From contig DAIDJQ010000182.1 in NCBI GenBank assembly GCA_027451305.1, forward strand, positions 1 to 8,076: DNA of 8,076 nucleotides. Reading direction: 5' to 3'. Of this stretch, positions 1 to 6,056 are shown in pieces (position 1 is the stretch's first letter; the number at the start of each line of letters is the position of its first letter). The notes under the pieces were generated by a model. It was given only the letters and a program-made list of their open reading frames with translations, searched no databases and was not told the origin of the DNA. Source of the DNA: Cellulomonas sp. (lineage in GTDB: Bacteria > Actinomycetota > Actinomycetes > Actinomycetales > Cellulomonadaceae). Made by a program: the position numbers and the translations under genes.

Positions 1-181
1 ACTCGTGGCCGATCGGCTTGGGCTCCGGCACCGGCGCCAGCCCGCGGAACCGCCACAGGTCCGACCCGCAGACGCAGGCCGCGACCGTGCGGATCACCGC
101 ATCGGTCGGCTCGACGACGGTGGGATCGGGGCGCTCCTCGAAGCGCACGTCGCCGGTTCCATGGATGATCGCTCCGCGCAT
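1..181 (-). CDS. Zinc-dependent alcohol dehydrogenase, N-terminal fragment (3' end outside window)
   Basis: Partial gene read on the minus strand and cut by the left edge; 60 codons are visible. The translation begins MRGAIIHGTGDVRFEERPDP and continues to a CVCGSDLWRFRG segment (residues 36-47) and GHE (58-60). In the zinc-type medium-chain dehydrogenase/reductase family, the Cys of the CGSD motif (Cys38 here) and the His of GHE (His59) are catalytic zinc ligands, so the GroES-like N-terminal domain looks intact. The product should be a cytoplasmic NAD(P)-dependent oxidoreductase acting on an alcohol or aldehyde; the substrate cannot be told. The start at 181 fits the usual MRA-type family N-terminus; an in-frame ATG at 199 would add six residues. 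It lies about 90 bp downstream of the LuxR-type regulator on the same strand, so it could be co-transcribed with it. No link to the injection system is evident. Confidence 0.85.
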   Translation of the reverse strand, partial: MRGAIIHGTGDVRFEERPDPTVVEPTDAVIRTVAACVCGSDLWRFRGLAPVPEPKPIGHE

Positions 182-269
182 GGGTCCATCCGACACCATC
201 GGGGCCGTCGATGGGTGGTCAGGCGCGGGGTGGCGACCGCTGGGCGGTGGTCAGCCGGGCGTCGTGGGG

Positions 270-2966
270 TCAGTCGCGCAGGTCGCGGAGCTGGGCGCGG
301 CTGGTGACGCCGAGCTTGGCGAACACGCGGGACAGGTGGCTGTCGACCGTGCGGACCGAGAGCGTGAGGCGGTCGGCGATCGCGCGGCTGCTCAGACCCC
401 CGGCCGCCAGGCCGGCGATCTCCCGCTCGCGGGCGGTCAGGCGCGCCGACGGGCGGAGGGACGGCAGCCACAGCCCGCAGGCGTTCAGGTCCCGGGAGGC
501 CACCGCCACGAGCTCCGCGTCACCGGCGACCACTGCCGAGGCGTGGGCCACGAGCGCGGCGGCACGCGGACCGGAGACGAGGTCGCCGACCCGCTGCAGC
601 CGGAGGAGCACGGCGGCGTCGGTCGGGTCGGTGGTGCCCTGCACGTGACCGACCACGAGCGCCCGGTGCAGGGCCTCCAGCTCGGTGCGACGCAGTCCCC
701 GCTCGGCGCACCAGCGGGCGAGAGCCAGCGCCTCCGCGCGGACGGTCGGCTGGTGCAGCCACAGCCCGGCGTCCACGAGCATCAGGCGCAGGTCCGACTC
801 CACCATCGCCGACGCCCGGTGCGCGGGGCGTCGTGCCTGCTCCATCAGGCCCAGCGCCGTCGCCCGGTCGCCCAGGGCGGCGGCCGCGACAGCGCCGGCC
901 GCGGCGGCGTACTCCGCCAGGCCGTAGGGGTCGAGCACACCGAGGGTCGCGCTCGCGGCGCGGTGCTCGCCCATCGCGTCGCTCCACAGGCCACGTGCGG
1001 CGGCGATCAGGCCGCGGCCGGTGCTGTCGGTGGAGTGCTTGGTGGAGTACCCCCAGTCACCTCCCGGCGGAGCGGCGGCGAGCTGCTCGGCGGCGGCCAC
1101 GTCGCCGGCCCACAGCTGCACCAGGAACTGCGCGGCCAGGACGTTGGAGCCGAGCCAGGGGTGCTCGCGCTCGTGCACCTCGCAGGCGCGCAGGCTCAAG
1201 GAGCCGAGCGCGAGGGCCTCGGTGATCCGGCCCGTCTGCCCGAGCCCGAACACGGCCGGCGCGGCCAGGGCCAGCACGCTCGGCGACCGGTACCCGGCGG
1301 CCTTGAGGGCTGCCATGGACGGTTCGATGCTCTCCGCGAACCGTCCGCCGGTGCCGAGGCGCACCAGCCGGCGCACCTCCAGGGCGGAGCGCAGCGCCGC
1401 GTCGTCGTCCCCGTCGAGCTCGTCGAGGAACTGGTCGATCAGGTCCAGGGACTCGTCGGACTCGTGGTCGTGGAACTGGTGCAGGTCGGCCGTCTGCTCG
1501 GCGAGGCGGATCTGCCGGAATCGGTGGTCCGTGCCGGTGTGCTCCCGCGCCAGCCGCTCGGAGGCCTCGAGCAGGTCGGCCGCGGCGCGCTCGGGCGCAC
1601 CGACCAGCCGCCACGCCTCGGCGCGCAGCAGCAGCACGTCCACGCGCGGGCCGGGGCCGCCCACCGTCTGGCGCAGCGCCGCGCTGCCCACCTGCACGGC
1701 GGCGTGCGGGCGGCTCAGCATCACCGCTGCGCGCATGGCGCGCAGCAGCCGCTCGCCGCTCTGGTGCACGTCGCACTCCAGCGCCCACAGCACGGACCGG
1801 AGCAGGGCGGCGGGCGGCTCGTGGTCCGGGCGGATGCCGGCCCGGGCCGCGCGCACCAGCGCGAACAGCTTGCGCCGGCGGTCGTGCGGCACGAGCGCAC
1901 GGACGGCCTCGGCGAAGGCCGGCGGCGCCAGCCGGACGGTCGGCGACAGGGGCTCGTCGAGCACGCTCGTCTCCGGGAGCGCACGCGCCGGGGCGGTGCC
2001 GCGCACGACGAGACCGCGGCGGCCCAGCTCGTCGAGCACCGCGCCGTCGACCAGTCCGTCGAGGGCCGTGACGGGGACCGGTTCGGCGAGGGCGACGAGC
2101 TCGAGCGCCGTCCGCAACGGCTCGTCGAGCCGCTCGAGGTCCCGCGCGACGGAGTCGAGCACCCGCCGGCCCGGTCCCGCGCCGATCAGCCCCACCCAGA
2201 TGCCGTTCCGCTCGAGCAGCGCGCCGGACGCCACCTCGTGCCGCACCAGCTCGCGGACGTGGAACACGTTGCCCTCGGTCGTCAGCCAGATCCGCCGGCC
2301 GGTCTCCGGGGTGACAGGGCCGCCGAGGGCCGTCTCCACCAGGGCCTGGGTCTGTGCCGGGTCGAGGGTGCCGAGGTCGACGCGCTCGGCCATGCCGTCC
2401 TTCCACAGCTCCGACCAGGGCGATGTCGGCGTCCCGCGCATCGTGGCCAGCACCTGCACCTCGCCGTCGCGCACCAGCGACGCCAGCGCCTCGGCTGCCG
2501 CCGCGTCGAGCAGGTGCGCGTCCTCGACGCGCAGCAGGACCGGTTCGGTGTCGTCGTCGCGCACCCGGACCACGTGGCCGGCGTGCCCCGCGGCCTGGTC
2601 GAGGGGCCGTCCGGACGCCTCCTGCCGGACGGCCGCGATCCCGGCGAAGTCGTCGGGACCGCCGACCGTCAGCACCGTCGGCTCGTCGTGCCGTCCTTGA
2701 ACGGGCGCCGTGACGAGCCCGGGAGCCGCGTGCGTCCGGGCGGCACGCCGGGCGGCGCCCCACTCGGCCAGCGCGGCGCCGGTCAGGTGGGTCTTGCCGA
2801 CGCCGGCCTCGCCGACGACGAGGACGCTGCGGCCCTCGGCGAGCGCGGCCAGCACGGCCGCACGGGGGCCGCGGCGGTCGAGCGAGGGCCAGGGGCGGGT
2901 GGGCGACCCGTCCGGCGGCGGGACGTGACGTGCACCGGTGGTCGACCGCTCCGCCAGCTCGCTCAT
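270..2966 (-). CDS. LAL-type LuxR family transcriptional regulator with ATPase domain
   Basis: The 898-residue protein has the layout of large ATP-binding LuxR (LAL/MalT-like) regulators. Near the N-terminus is a P-loop GEAGVGKT (residues 52-59), then a Walker B-like VLLRVEDAH (about 143-151), and the GNVFHVREL stretch (about 232-240) matching the conserved GNPxxLREL of this ATPase group. A long Ala/Leu-rich helical region (about 370-830) resembles degenerate TPR repeats used for signal or protein binding. The C-terminus (about 842-898) is a LuxR helix-turn-helix: LTAREREIAGLAAGGLSSRAI, then the recognition-helix segment SVRTVDSHLSRVFAKLGV. It is probably a cytoplasmic DNA-binding regulator whose activity depends on ATP and an unknown ligand. 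The ATG is preceded by GGAG at 5-nt spacing. It is divergent from the sheath gene across a dyad-rich spacer, making it a good candidate regulator of the eCIS operon, of itself, or of the dehydrogenase downstream. The target is inferred; the family call is firm. Confidence 0.9.
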   Translation of the reverse strand: MSELAERSTTGARHVPPPDGSPTRPWPSLDRRGPRAAVLAALAEGRSVLVVGEAGVGKTHLTGAALAEWGAARRAARTHAAPGLVTAPVQGRHDEPTVLTVGGPDDFAGIAAVRQEASGRPLDQAAGHAGHVVRVRDDDTEPVLLRVEDAHLLDAAAAEALASLVRDGEVQVLATMRGTPTSPWSELWKDGMAERVDLGTLDPAQTQALVETALGGPVTPETGRRIWLTTEGNVFHVRELVRHEVASGALLERNGIWVGLIGAGPGRRVLDSVARDLERLDEPLRTALELVALAEPVPVTALDGLVDGAVLDELGRRGLVVRGTAPARALPETSVLDEPLSPTVRLAPPAFAEAVRALVPHDRRRKLFALVRAARAGIRPDHEPPAALLRSVLWALECDVHQSGERLLRAMRAAVMLSRPHAAVQVGSAALRQTVGGPGPRVDVLLLRAEAWRLVGAPERAAADLLEASERLAREHTGTDHRFRQIRLAEQTADLHQFHDHESDESLDLIDQFLDELDGDDDAALRSALEVRRLVRLGTGGRFAESIEPSMAALKAAGYRSPSVLALAAPAVFGLGQTGRITEALALGSLSLRACEVHEREHPWLGSNVLAAQFLVQLWAGDVAAAEQLAAAPPGGDWGYSTKHSTDSTGRGLIAAARGLWSDAMGEHRAASATLGVLDPYGLAEYAAAAGAVAAAALGDRATALGLMEQARRPAHRASAMVESDLRLMLVDAGLWLHQPTVRAEALALARWCAERGLRRTELEALHRALVVGHVQGTTDPTDAAVLLRLQRVGDLVSGPRAAALVAHASAVVAGDAELVAVASRDLNACGLWLPSLRPSARLTAREREIAGLAAGGLSSRAIADRLTLSVRTVDSHLSRVFAKLGVTSRAQLRDLRD

Positions 2967-3048
2967 CGGTTCTCCGTCCCCGTGCAGCGCGATCCTCAGG
3001 ACCGGTAGCAGTCCGGGCCTGCTCGATCGTCATCGGCACACCCAGAGC

Positions 3049-3062
3049 GGGACCTTAGTCCC
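3049..3062. promoter_or_regulatory. DosR/DevR-box-like dyad GGGAC-CTTA-GTCCC
   Basis: This perfect 5-bp inverted repeat has a 4-bp spacer. With one flanking base on the left and two on the right it reads C-GGGACCTTAGTCCC-GA. By hand it matches about 16 of 20 positions of the mycobacterial DosR/DevR consensus TTSGGGACTWWAGTCCCSAA, including all ten dyad bases. DosR is a NarL/LuxR-family response regulator for hypoxia, NO and redox stress, and related boxes occur in other actinobacteria. The site lies about 195 bp upstream of the sheath start and about 85 bp from the regulator start, so it could serve either gene. The resemblance is seen directly; the function is inferred. Confidence 0.5.
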
Positions 3063-3075
3063 GATATCTGGGGAC
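3058..3075. promoter_or_regulatory. Overlapping GTCCC-N8-GGGAC inverted repeat
   Basis: GTCCC (3058-3062), the right half of the DosR-like dyad, is followed after 8 bp by GGGAC (3071-3075), with the palindrome GATATC between them. The arrangement gives GGGAC-GTCCC-GGGAC half-sites in tandem, spaced 9 and 13 bp start to start. Such clustering is compatible with cooperative binding of a dimeric LuxR/NarL protein. It could also be chance within a GGGAC-rich promoter. Confidence 0.3.
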
Positions 3076-3121
3076 CTGACTGACGTGTCGTGGGTGAGAT
3101 TCCGGGGGCTTCGCTGCGGTA

Positions 3122-3140
3122 TTTGGGACCTTGGACCCAA
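3122..3140. promoter_or_regulatory. Degenerate GGGAC dyad (TTTGGGACCTTGGACCCAA)
   Basis: TTGGG (3123-3127) and CCCAA (3136-3140) form a 5-bp inverted repeat around ACCTTGGA. The left part repeats the GGGACCTT of the upstream DosR-like site at 3049. By hand it matches about 14 of 20 positions of the DosR consensus. It directly abuts the perfect inverted repeat at 3142-3160. It is probably a weaker second binding site for the same protein, at low to moderate confidence. Confidence 0.35.
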
Positions 3141-3141
3141 G

Positions 3142-3160
3142 ATCGGTAGGGATTACCGAT
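3142..3160. promoter_or_regulatory. Perfect 7-bp inverted repeat, putative operator (ATCGGTA-N5-TACCGAT)
   Basis: ATCGGTAGGGATTACCGAT is a perfect dyad with 7-bp arms and a 5-bp spacer, about 97 bp upstream of the sheath GTG. Its length and symmetry are typical of operators for dimeric helix-turn-helix regulators, and it differs in sequence from the GGGAC sites beside it, so a second regulator is plausible. The divergent LAL protein is the obvious local candidate. If transcribed it could instead form a short hairpin in the sheath leader. Confidence 0.45.
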
Positions 3161-3163
3161 GCC

Positions 3164-3176
3164 GCCCCTGCGGGGC
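3164..3176 (+). other. Leader hairpin GCCCC-TGC-GGGGC upstream of sheath
   Basis: A 5-bp GC stem with a 3-nt loop lies about 80 nt before the sheath start. It is followed by a moderately T-containing stretch (CGTCCTTACGTTCCT) but no clear U-run. It may be a leader structure or a weak attenuator if transcription starts upstream; short GC hairpins are also expected by chance at this base composition. Confidence 0.25.
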
Positions 3177-3256
3177 CGTCCTTACGTTCCTCACTGTCAG
3201 CGCCACCGCCACCGCCCCTCCCGTCCGAGGGCGCGGCGCGAGAGCAGGGAGAGACA

Positions 3257-4822
3257 GTGCCCACTTACACCGCGCCCGGCGTGTACGTCGAGGAGGTTCC
3301 CTCGTCGCAGCGGGTCCTCGCCTCCGCACCGACCGCCGTCGCCGCCTTCGTCGGCTTCACCGAGCGGGCCCCGCTGGGAGACCCGAACGACCCCGAGGGT
3401 CTCGCACCGCGGCTGGTCACCAGCTGGACCCAGTTCGAGCAGCTCTACGGCGGCTTCGTCGACGGCGCCATCCTGCCGCTGTCCGTGTTCGGGTTCTTCC
3501 TCAACGGCGGGTCTCTGGCCTACATCGTCCGGATCCCCAACTCGGCACCCGCCGGTGAGCCGGCACGCCTGGCGCTGCCCGCCGCCGACCGGTCTCTCGG
3601 CACTCCGCTGGAGATCACCAGCGTCGAGCCCGACGCCGACGTGTCCGTGCTGATCTCGACGGACGACGCGACGGACGAGGACGGCCCGTCGTCGTTCACC
3701 CTGAGCATCGTGGTCGGCGGCGAGACCGTCGAGGAGTACCCCGGGTTGACGTTCGGCGGCCCACGGGACGCCGCGACCGTCATCAACAAGACGTCCACGC
3801 AGGTGAAGGTCGAGCTCAAGCTCGAGGAGGACCTGGACCTCGCGAGCCAGCTCGAGCTGCTCAAGCCCGGCGCCTACGCCCTGGAGAAGGCCGCCCCGGT
3901 GCCGACGCCCGTGACCGGCCGCAAGTTCGCCGGGTCCGAGGCCGCCCGCACCGGCATCAACGGCCTGGCGATCGCCGAGGACGTCACCATGGTGATCGTC
4001 CCCGACCTGGTCACCGCCGCGACCAAGGCCGACGGCAGCCTCGACCTCAACCTCTGGAAGGCCGTGCAGACTGCGCTCATCGCGCACTGCGAGCTGCACC
4101 CCAACCGGATGGCGATCCTGGACGCGCCGCCCGCCATGGGTCCGCAGCAGATCAAGGAGTGGCGCAGCGAGACGGCGATGTACGACTCCGCGTTCGCCAC
4201 GCTGTACTACCCCTGGGTCAAGGTGGAGAACCCGATCGGCAGCAACGGCGACGCCGAGGTGCTGATCCCGCCGTCCGGCCACGTGGCCGGCGTGTGGGCC
4301 CGCACCGACGACACCCGCGGGGTGTGGAAGGCGCCGGCCAACGACACCATCCGCGGCGTGCTGGACGTGGAGCGGTCGATCACCCAGAACGAGCAGTCGC
4401 TGCTGAACCCGATCGGCATCAACGTGATCCGGCCGTTCGGCACCCGCGGCATCCGGATCTGGGGCGCCCGCACGCTCACGTCGAACACGGACTGGCAGTA
4501 CGTCAACGTGCGCCGGCTGTTCAACATGGTCGAGGCGACCATCATGGAGGGCACCCAGTGGGCGGTGTTCGAGCCGAACGACGTCACGCTGTGGGAGGGC
4601 GTCACCCGCACGCTCACCGGCTACCTGCACGGGCTGTGGCAGTCCGGCGCCCTCTTCGGCGCCTCGGCCGACCAGGCGTACTTCGTCAAGTGCGACGCGA
4701 CCACCAACCCGCCCGAGTCGATCGACGCCGGCAAGCTCGTCGTCGAGGTGGGCCTGGCCCCGGTGAAGCCCGCGGAGTTCGTCATCTTCCGCATCAGCCA
4801 GAACAAGCAGTCCGCCAACTGA
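3257..4822 (+). CDS. Contractile injection system (eCIS) tail sheath protein
   Basis: The 521-residue product is a phage-tail-type sheath subunit that polymerises around the inner tube and contracts to drive it forward. The N-terminus MPTYTAPGVYVEEVPS and the following AVAAFVGFTERAP (27-39) are the classic start of eCIS and phage sheaths. A variable, partly acidic middle domain (about 95-215) is likely surface-exposed. The conserved core resumes at GLAIAEDVTMVIVPDL (236-251) and continues through NPIGINVIRPFGTRGIRIWGAR (384-405, a Phage_sheath-type signature). The C-terminal domain ends AYFVKCDATTNPPES...VEVGLAPVKPAEFVIFRI. The length matches single-sheath systems. The GTG start has AGGGAG at 5-nt spacing and gives the family N-terminus; an in-frame upstream ATG at 3131 would add 42 unrelated residues and is rejected. 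It is first in the operon, before the tube gene, the standard order. Only one sheath gene is visible, unlike Afp/PVC loci with several. Confidence 0.95.
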   Translation: MPTYTAPGVYVEEVPSSQRVLASAPTAVAAFVGFTERAPLGDPNDPEGLAPRLVTSWTQFEQLYGGFVDGAILPLSVFGFFLNGGSLAYIVRIPNSAPAGEPARLALPAADRSLGTPLEITSVEPDADVSVLISTDDATDEDGPSSFTLSIVVGGETVEEYPGLTFGGPRDAATVINKTSTQVKVELKLEEDLDLASQLELLKPGAYALEKAAPVPTPVTGRKFAGSEAARTGINGLAIAEDVTMVIVPDLVTAATKADGSLDLNLWKAVQTALIAHCELHPNRMAILDAPPAMGPQQIKEWRSETAMYDSAFATLYYPWVKVENPIGSNGDAEVLIPPSGHVAGVWARTDDTRGVWKAPANDTIRGVLDVERSITQNEQSLLNPIGINVIRPFGTRGIRIWGARTLTSNTDWQYVNVRRLFNMVEATIMEGTQWAVFEPNDVTLWEGVTRTLTGYLHGLWQSGALFGASADQAYFVKCDATTNPPESIDAGKLVVEVGLAPVKPAEFVIFRISQNKQSAN

Positions 4823-4829
4823 CCTGATC

Positions 4830-4854
4830 CGGTGGGCGGCGGGCGCCCCCACCG
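4830..4854 (+). other. Strong intercistronic hairpin between sheath and tube genes
   Basis: In the 62-bp gap between sheath and tube, CGGTGGG (4830-4836) pairs with CCCACCG (4848-4854). After a single bulged C, GGC (4838-4840) pairs with GCC (4845-4847) around a 4-nt loop. This gives about 10 GC-rich pairs starting 8 nt after the sheath stop. There is no U-run, so it is not a canonical intrinsic terminator. It could be a leaky terminator or an mRNA 3'-end stabiliser that sets the sheath-to-tube ratio. The tube ribosome site GAGGAG lies clear of it at 4874-4879. Confidence 0.5.
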
Positions 4855-4884
4855 CGAAACCGCACCCTGAGCCGAGGAGCCACC

Positions 4885-5364
4885 ATGCCTGACGGGCTGT
4901 TCAAGACCGACCCGATCGTCTCCCAGAACTTCTTCCTCGAGATCGACGGGGAGGTGGTCACGGCGCTGATGACCGTCGGCGGCCTCGACGTCGAGGTCTC
5001 CGTCGCGACCATCCAGCAGGCCGGCAAGGACGGCAAGCAGCAGCTGATCAAGACGCTCGGTGCGACCACCGCGGCGCCGGACCTCACCCTGACCCGGGTG
5101 GCCCCCGCCAAGATGGACGGCGACAAGCTCTGGGAGTGGTTCAACAACATCCGTGATAAGGGCATCCTCAACAGCGACCGGAGCAACAACCGCAAGAACG
5201 GCTCCGTGGTGATGTACGACCACACGCACGCCGAGCTCGCGCGGTTCAACTTCTTCAACGGCTGGCCCAGCAAGATCTCGACGGACCAGCTGAGCGTGGA
5301 CAGCTCGGACGCCGTGAAGGAGACGATCACCCTCACGATCGAGCGGCTCGCACGGGTCAAGTGA
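4885..5364 (+). CDS. eCIS inner tube protein (T4 gp19/Hcp-like), first copy
   Basis: The 159-residue protein fits the phage tail tube family (T4 gp19-like, PF06841), which stacks as hexameric rings to form the tube inside the sheath. The typical elements appear in order: an N-terminal strand pair DPIVSQNFFLEIDGE (9-23), a GGLDVEVSVA strand (32-41), LTLTRVAP followed by the LWEWFNNI helix (82-89), and the closing RFNFFNGWPSKIS...TDQLSVDSSDAVKETITLTIE (120-153), where NxWPxK and the final TI-E strand are family hallmarks. The ATG is preceded by GAGGAG at 5-nt spacing, the strongest ribosome site in the operon, consistent with a highly expressed structural subunit. It directly follows the sheath gene, the usual pairing. 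The KDGKQQLIKTLG segment (48-59) occupies the place of the second tube's GGQNQYVHKLPG, so the two tube genes are diverged paralogues. Confidence 0.9.
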   Translation: MPDGLFKTDPIVSQNFFLEIDGEVVTALMTVGGLDVEVSVATIQQAGKDGKQQLIKTLGATTAAPDLTLTRVAPAKMDGDKLWEWFNNIRDKGILNSDRSNNRKNGSVVMYDHTHAELARFNFFNGWPSKISTDQLSVDSSDAVKETITLTIERLARVK

Positions 5365-5873
5365 CCATGCAGACCCGCTACGACTTCACGCTGCCGCGCG
5401 GCTACGTCGACGAGAAGGGCGAGGTCCACCGCACCGGAACGATGCGCCTGGCCACGGCACGTGACGAGCTCGAGCCGCTGCGTGACCCGACGATCGACGG
5501 GCCGGACGACCCGCGGCTGACCATCGTGGTGCTGTCCCGTGTGGTCGAACGGCTGGGCACGCTCGACCTGGTCACCCGGCACGAGATCGAGGGGCTGTTC
5601 GCGGCGGACCTGGCGTTCCTGCAGGACTTCTACGGCGTGATCAACTTCGGCAGCCAGGCGGAGTACGAGGAGCTGATGGCGGCCCAGCGGGACGCCGAGG
5701 GTCCGGTGACGACGCCGGCCGTCCCGGCGGCGCCGTCACCGGCCGACGCAGCCGCCGGGACGGAGCTCGACGCCCCGGGTCCCGGGCTGTCGTTCGCAGG
5801 CTCGTCGGCGACCGTCGCGTACGCGCGGCCCGGCCGGTCGGCGATCGAGGAGATCCCGCTCGACGGCCGCTGA
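5361..5873 (+). CDS. Tail-assembly-chaperone-like protein of eCIS
   Basis: The product is about 168-170 residues. The first ~110 form a folded-looking domain: TRYDFTLPRGYVDEKGEVHRTGTMRLATARDE, then PLRDP, then a helical part LTIVVLSRVVERLGTL (54-69) and IEGLFAADLAFLQDFYGVIN. This resembles the phage tail assembly protein (Mu gp41-like) encoded just after the tube in many eCIS and phage loci, where it is thought to chaperone tail assembly; the assignment rests on recalled similarity and position. The rest is a Pro/Ala/Gly-rich linker (about 115-146) ending in a short tail with TVAYARPGRSAIEEIPLDGR. The GTG at 5361 overlaps the tube stop by 4 nt (GTGA), suggesting coupled translation; an ATG six bases later is an equally plausible start. 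The linker-plus-tail is longer than the core domain needs. Confidence 0.7.
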   Translation: MTMQTRYDFTLPRGYVDEKGEVHRTGTMRLATARDELEPLRDPTIDGPDDPRLTIVVLSRVVERLGTLDLVTRHEIEGLFAADLAFLQDFYGVINFGSQAEYEELMAAQRDAEGPVTTPAVPAAPSPADAAAGTELDAPGPGLSFAGSSATVAYARPGRSAIEEIPLDGR

Positions 5874-5876
5874 CCG

Positions 5877-6056
5877 ATGCTGCGCTACCCGGCGGAGGCG
5901 CTCTGGCAGGAGATCGCCTACCTCGCCTACCACCTGCACTGGTCGATGTCCGACCTGCTGGACCTCGAGCACCTGGACCGTGTCCGCATGGTCCGGGCCG
6001 TCTCGGCACTGAACGAACGAGCGTGGGAGGCGGTGCGGGACGGTGGCGCCAGCTGA
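5877..6056 (+). CDS. Small DUF6760-like eCIS protein
   Basis: This short gene encodes 59 residues starting MLRYPAEALWQEIAYLAYHL and continuing HWSMSDLLDLEHLDRVRMVRAV to the end. The pattern YPxxxLxxExAYLAYHxHW...LxxLEHxxRxxxV...LN matches the small DUF6760-type proteins found between the chaperone-like gene and the second tube gene in actinobacterial and other eCIS clusters; this is recalled, not searched. It is mostly helical with no signal peptide or membrane segment. Its role is unknown; by position it may be a second half of a tail assembly chaperone pair or a small baseplate/tube adaptor. The start is 3 bp after the upstream stop, and its last 14 bases overlap the second tube gene, showing tight coupling. 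It has no strong ribosome site of its own. Confidence 0.85.
   Translation: MLRYPAEALWQEIAYLAYHLHWSMSDLLDLEHLDRVRMVRAVSALNERAWEAVRDGGAS

Larger units (their letters stand above)
2967..3256. promoter_or_regulatory. Divergent control region between LuxR regulator and eCIS operon
   Basis: This gene-free spacer of about 290 bp separates the divergent regulator and sheath genes and must hold the promoters for both. Its middle (about 3040-3160) is visibly less GC-rich than the flanking genes, as expected of a promoter. It contains a DosR-like dyad (3049-3062), an overlapping GTCCC/GGGAC pair (3058-3075), a degenerate third GGGAC dyad (3122-3140), a perfect inverted repeat (3142-3160) and a leader hairpin (3164-3176). 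No textbook -35/-10 pair is obvious. TGAGAT (3095-3100) and TATTTG (3120-3125) are weak -10 candidates for the rightward promoter, and TAAGGT on the minus strand (3052-3057) for the leftward one. An imperfect dyad AGCAG-N7-CTGCT (3007-3023) lies in the regulator's upstream leader. Confidence 0.6.

Noticed and set aside
236..248. ACCGC-TGG-GCGGT hairpin just downstream of the regulator stop, considered as a terminator
   Set aside because: It has only 5 bp, no U-run, and lies within very GC-rich DNA where such stems are common. Evidence is too weak to call a terminator between the regulator and dehydrogenase genes.
18..3008. Plus-strand open frame of 996 codons across the regulator region
   Set aside because: It is antisense to the LAL regulator, whose Walker A and LuxR helix-turn-helix are clear. 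The plus-frame product is Gln/Arg/His/Gly-rich low-complexity sequence with no motif; long antisense frames are expected at this GC content.
3131..3256. In-frame upstream ATG extension of the sheath gene
   Set aside because: The ATG at 3131 falls inside the GGGAC dyad, lacks a ribosome site, and would add residues unlike any sheath N-terminus; the GTG at 3257 has a good AGGGAG site and gives the family start MPTYTAPGVYVEEVPS.
3197..4852. Minus-strand 551-codon frame over the sheath gene
   Set aside because: Antisense shadow of the sheath gene; the product has no recognisable domain.
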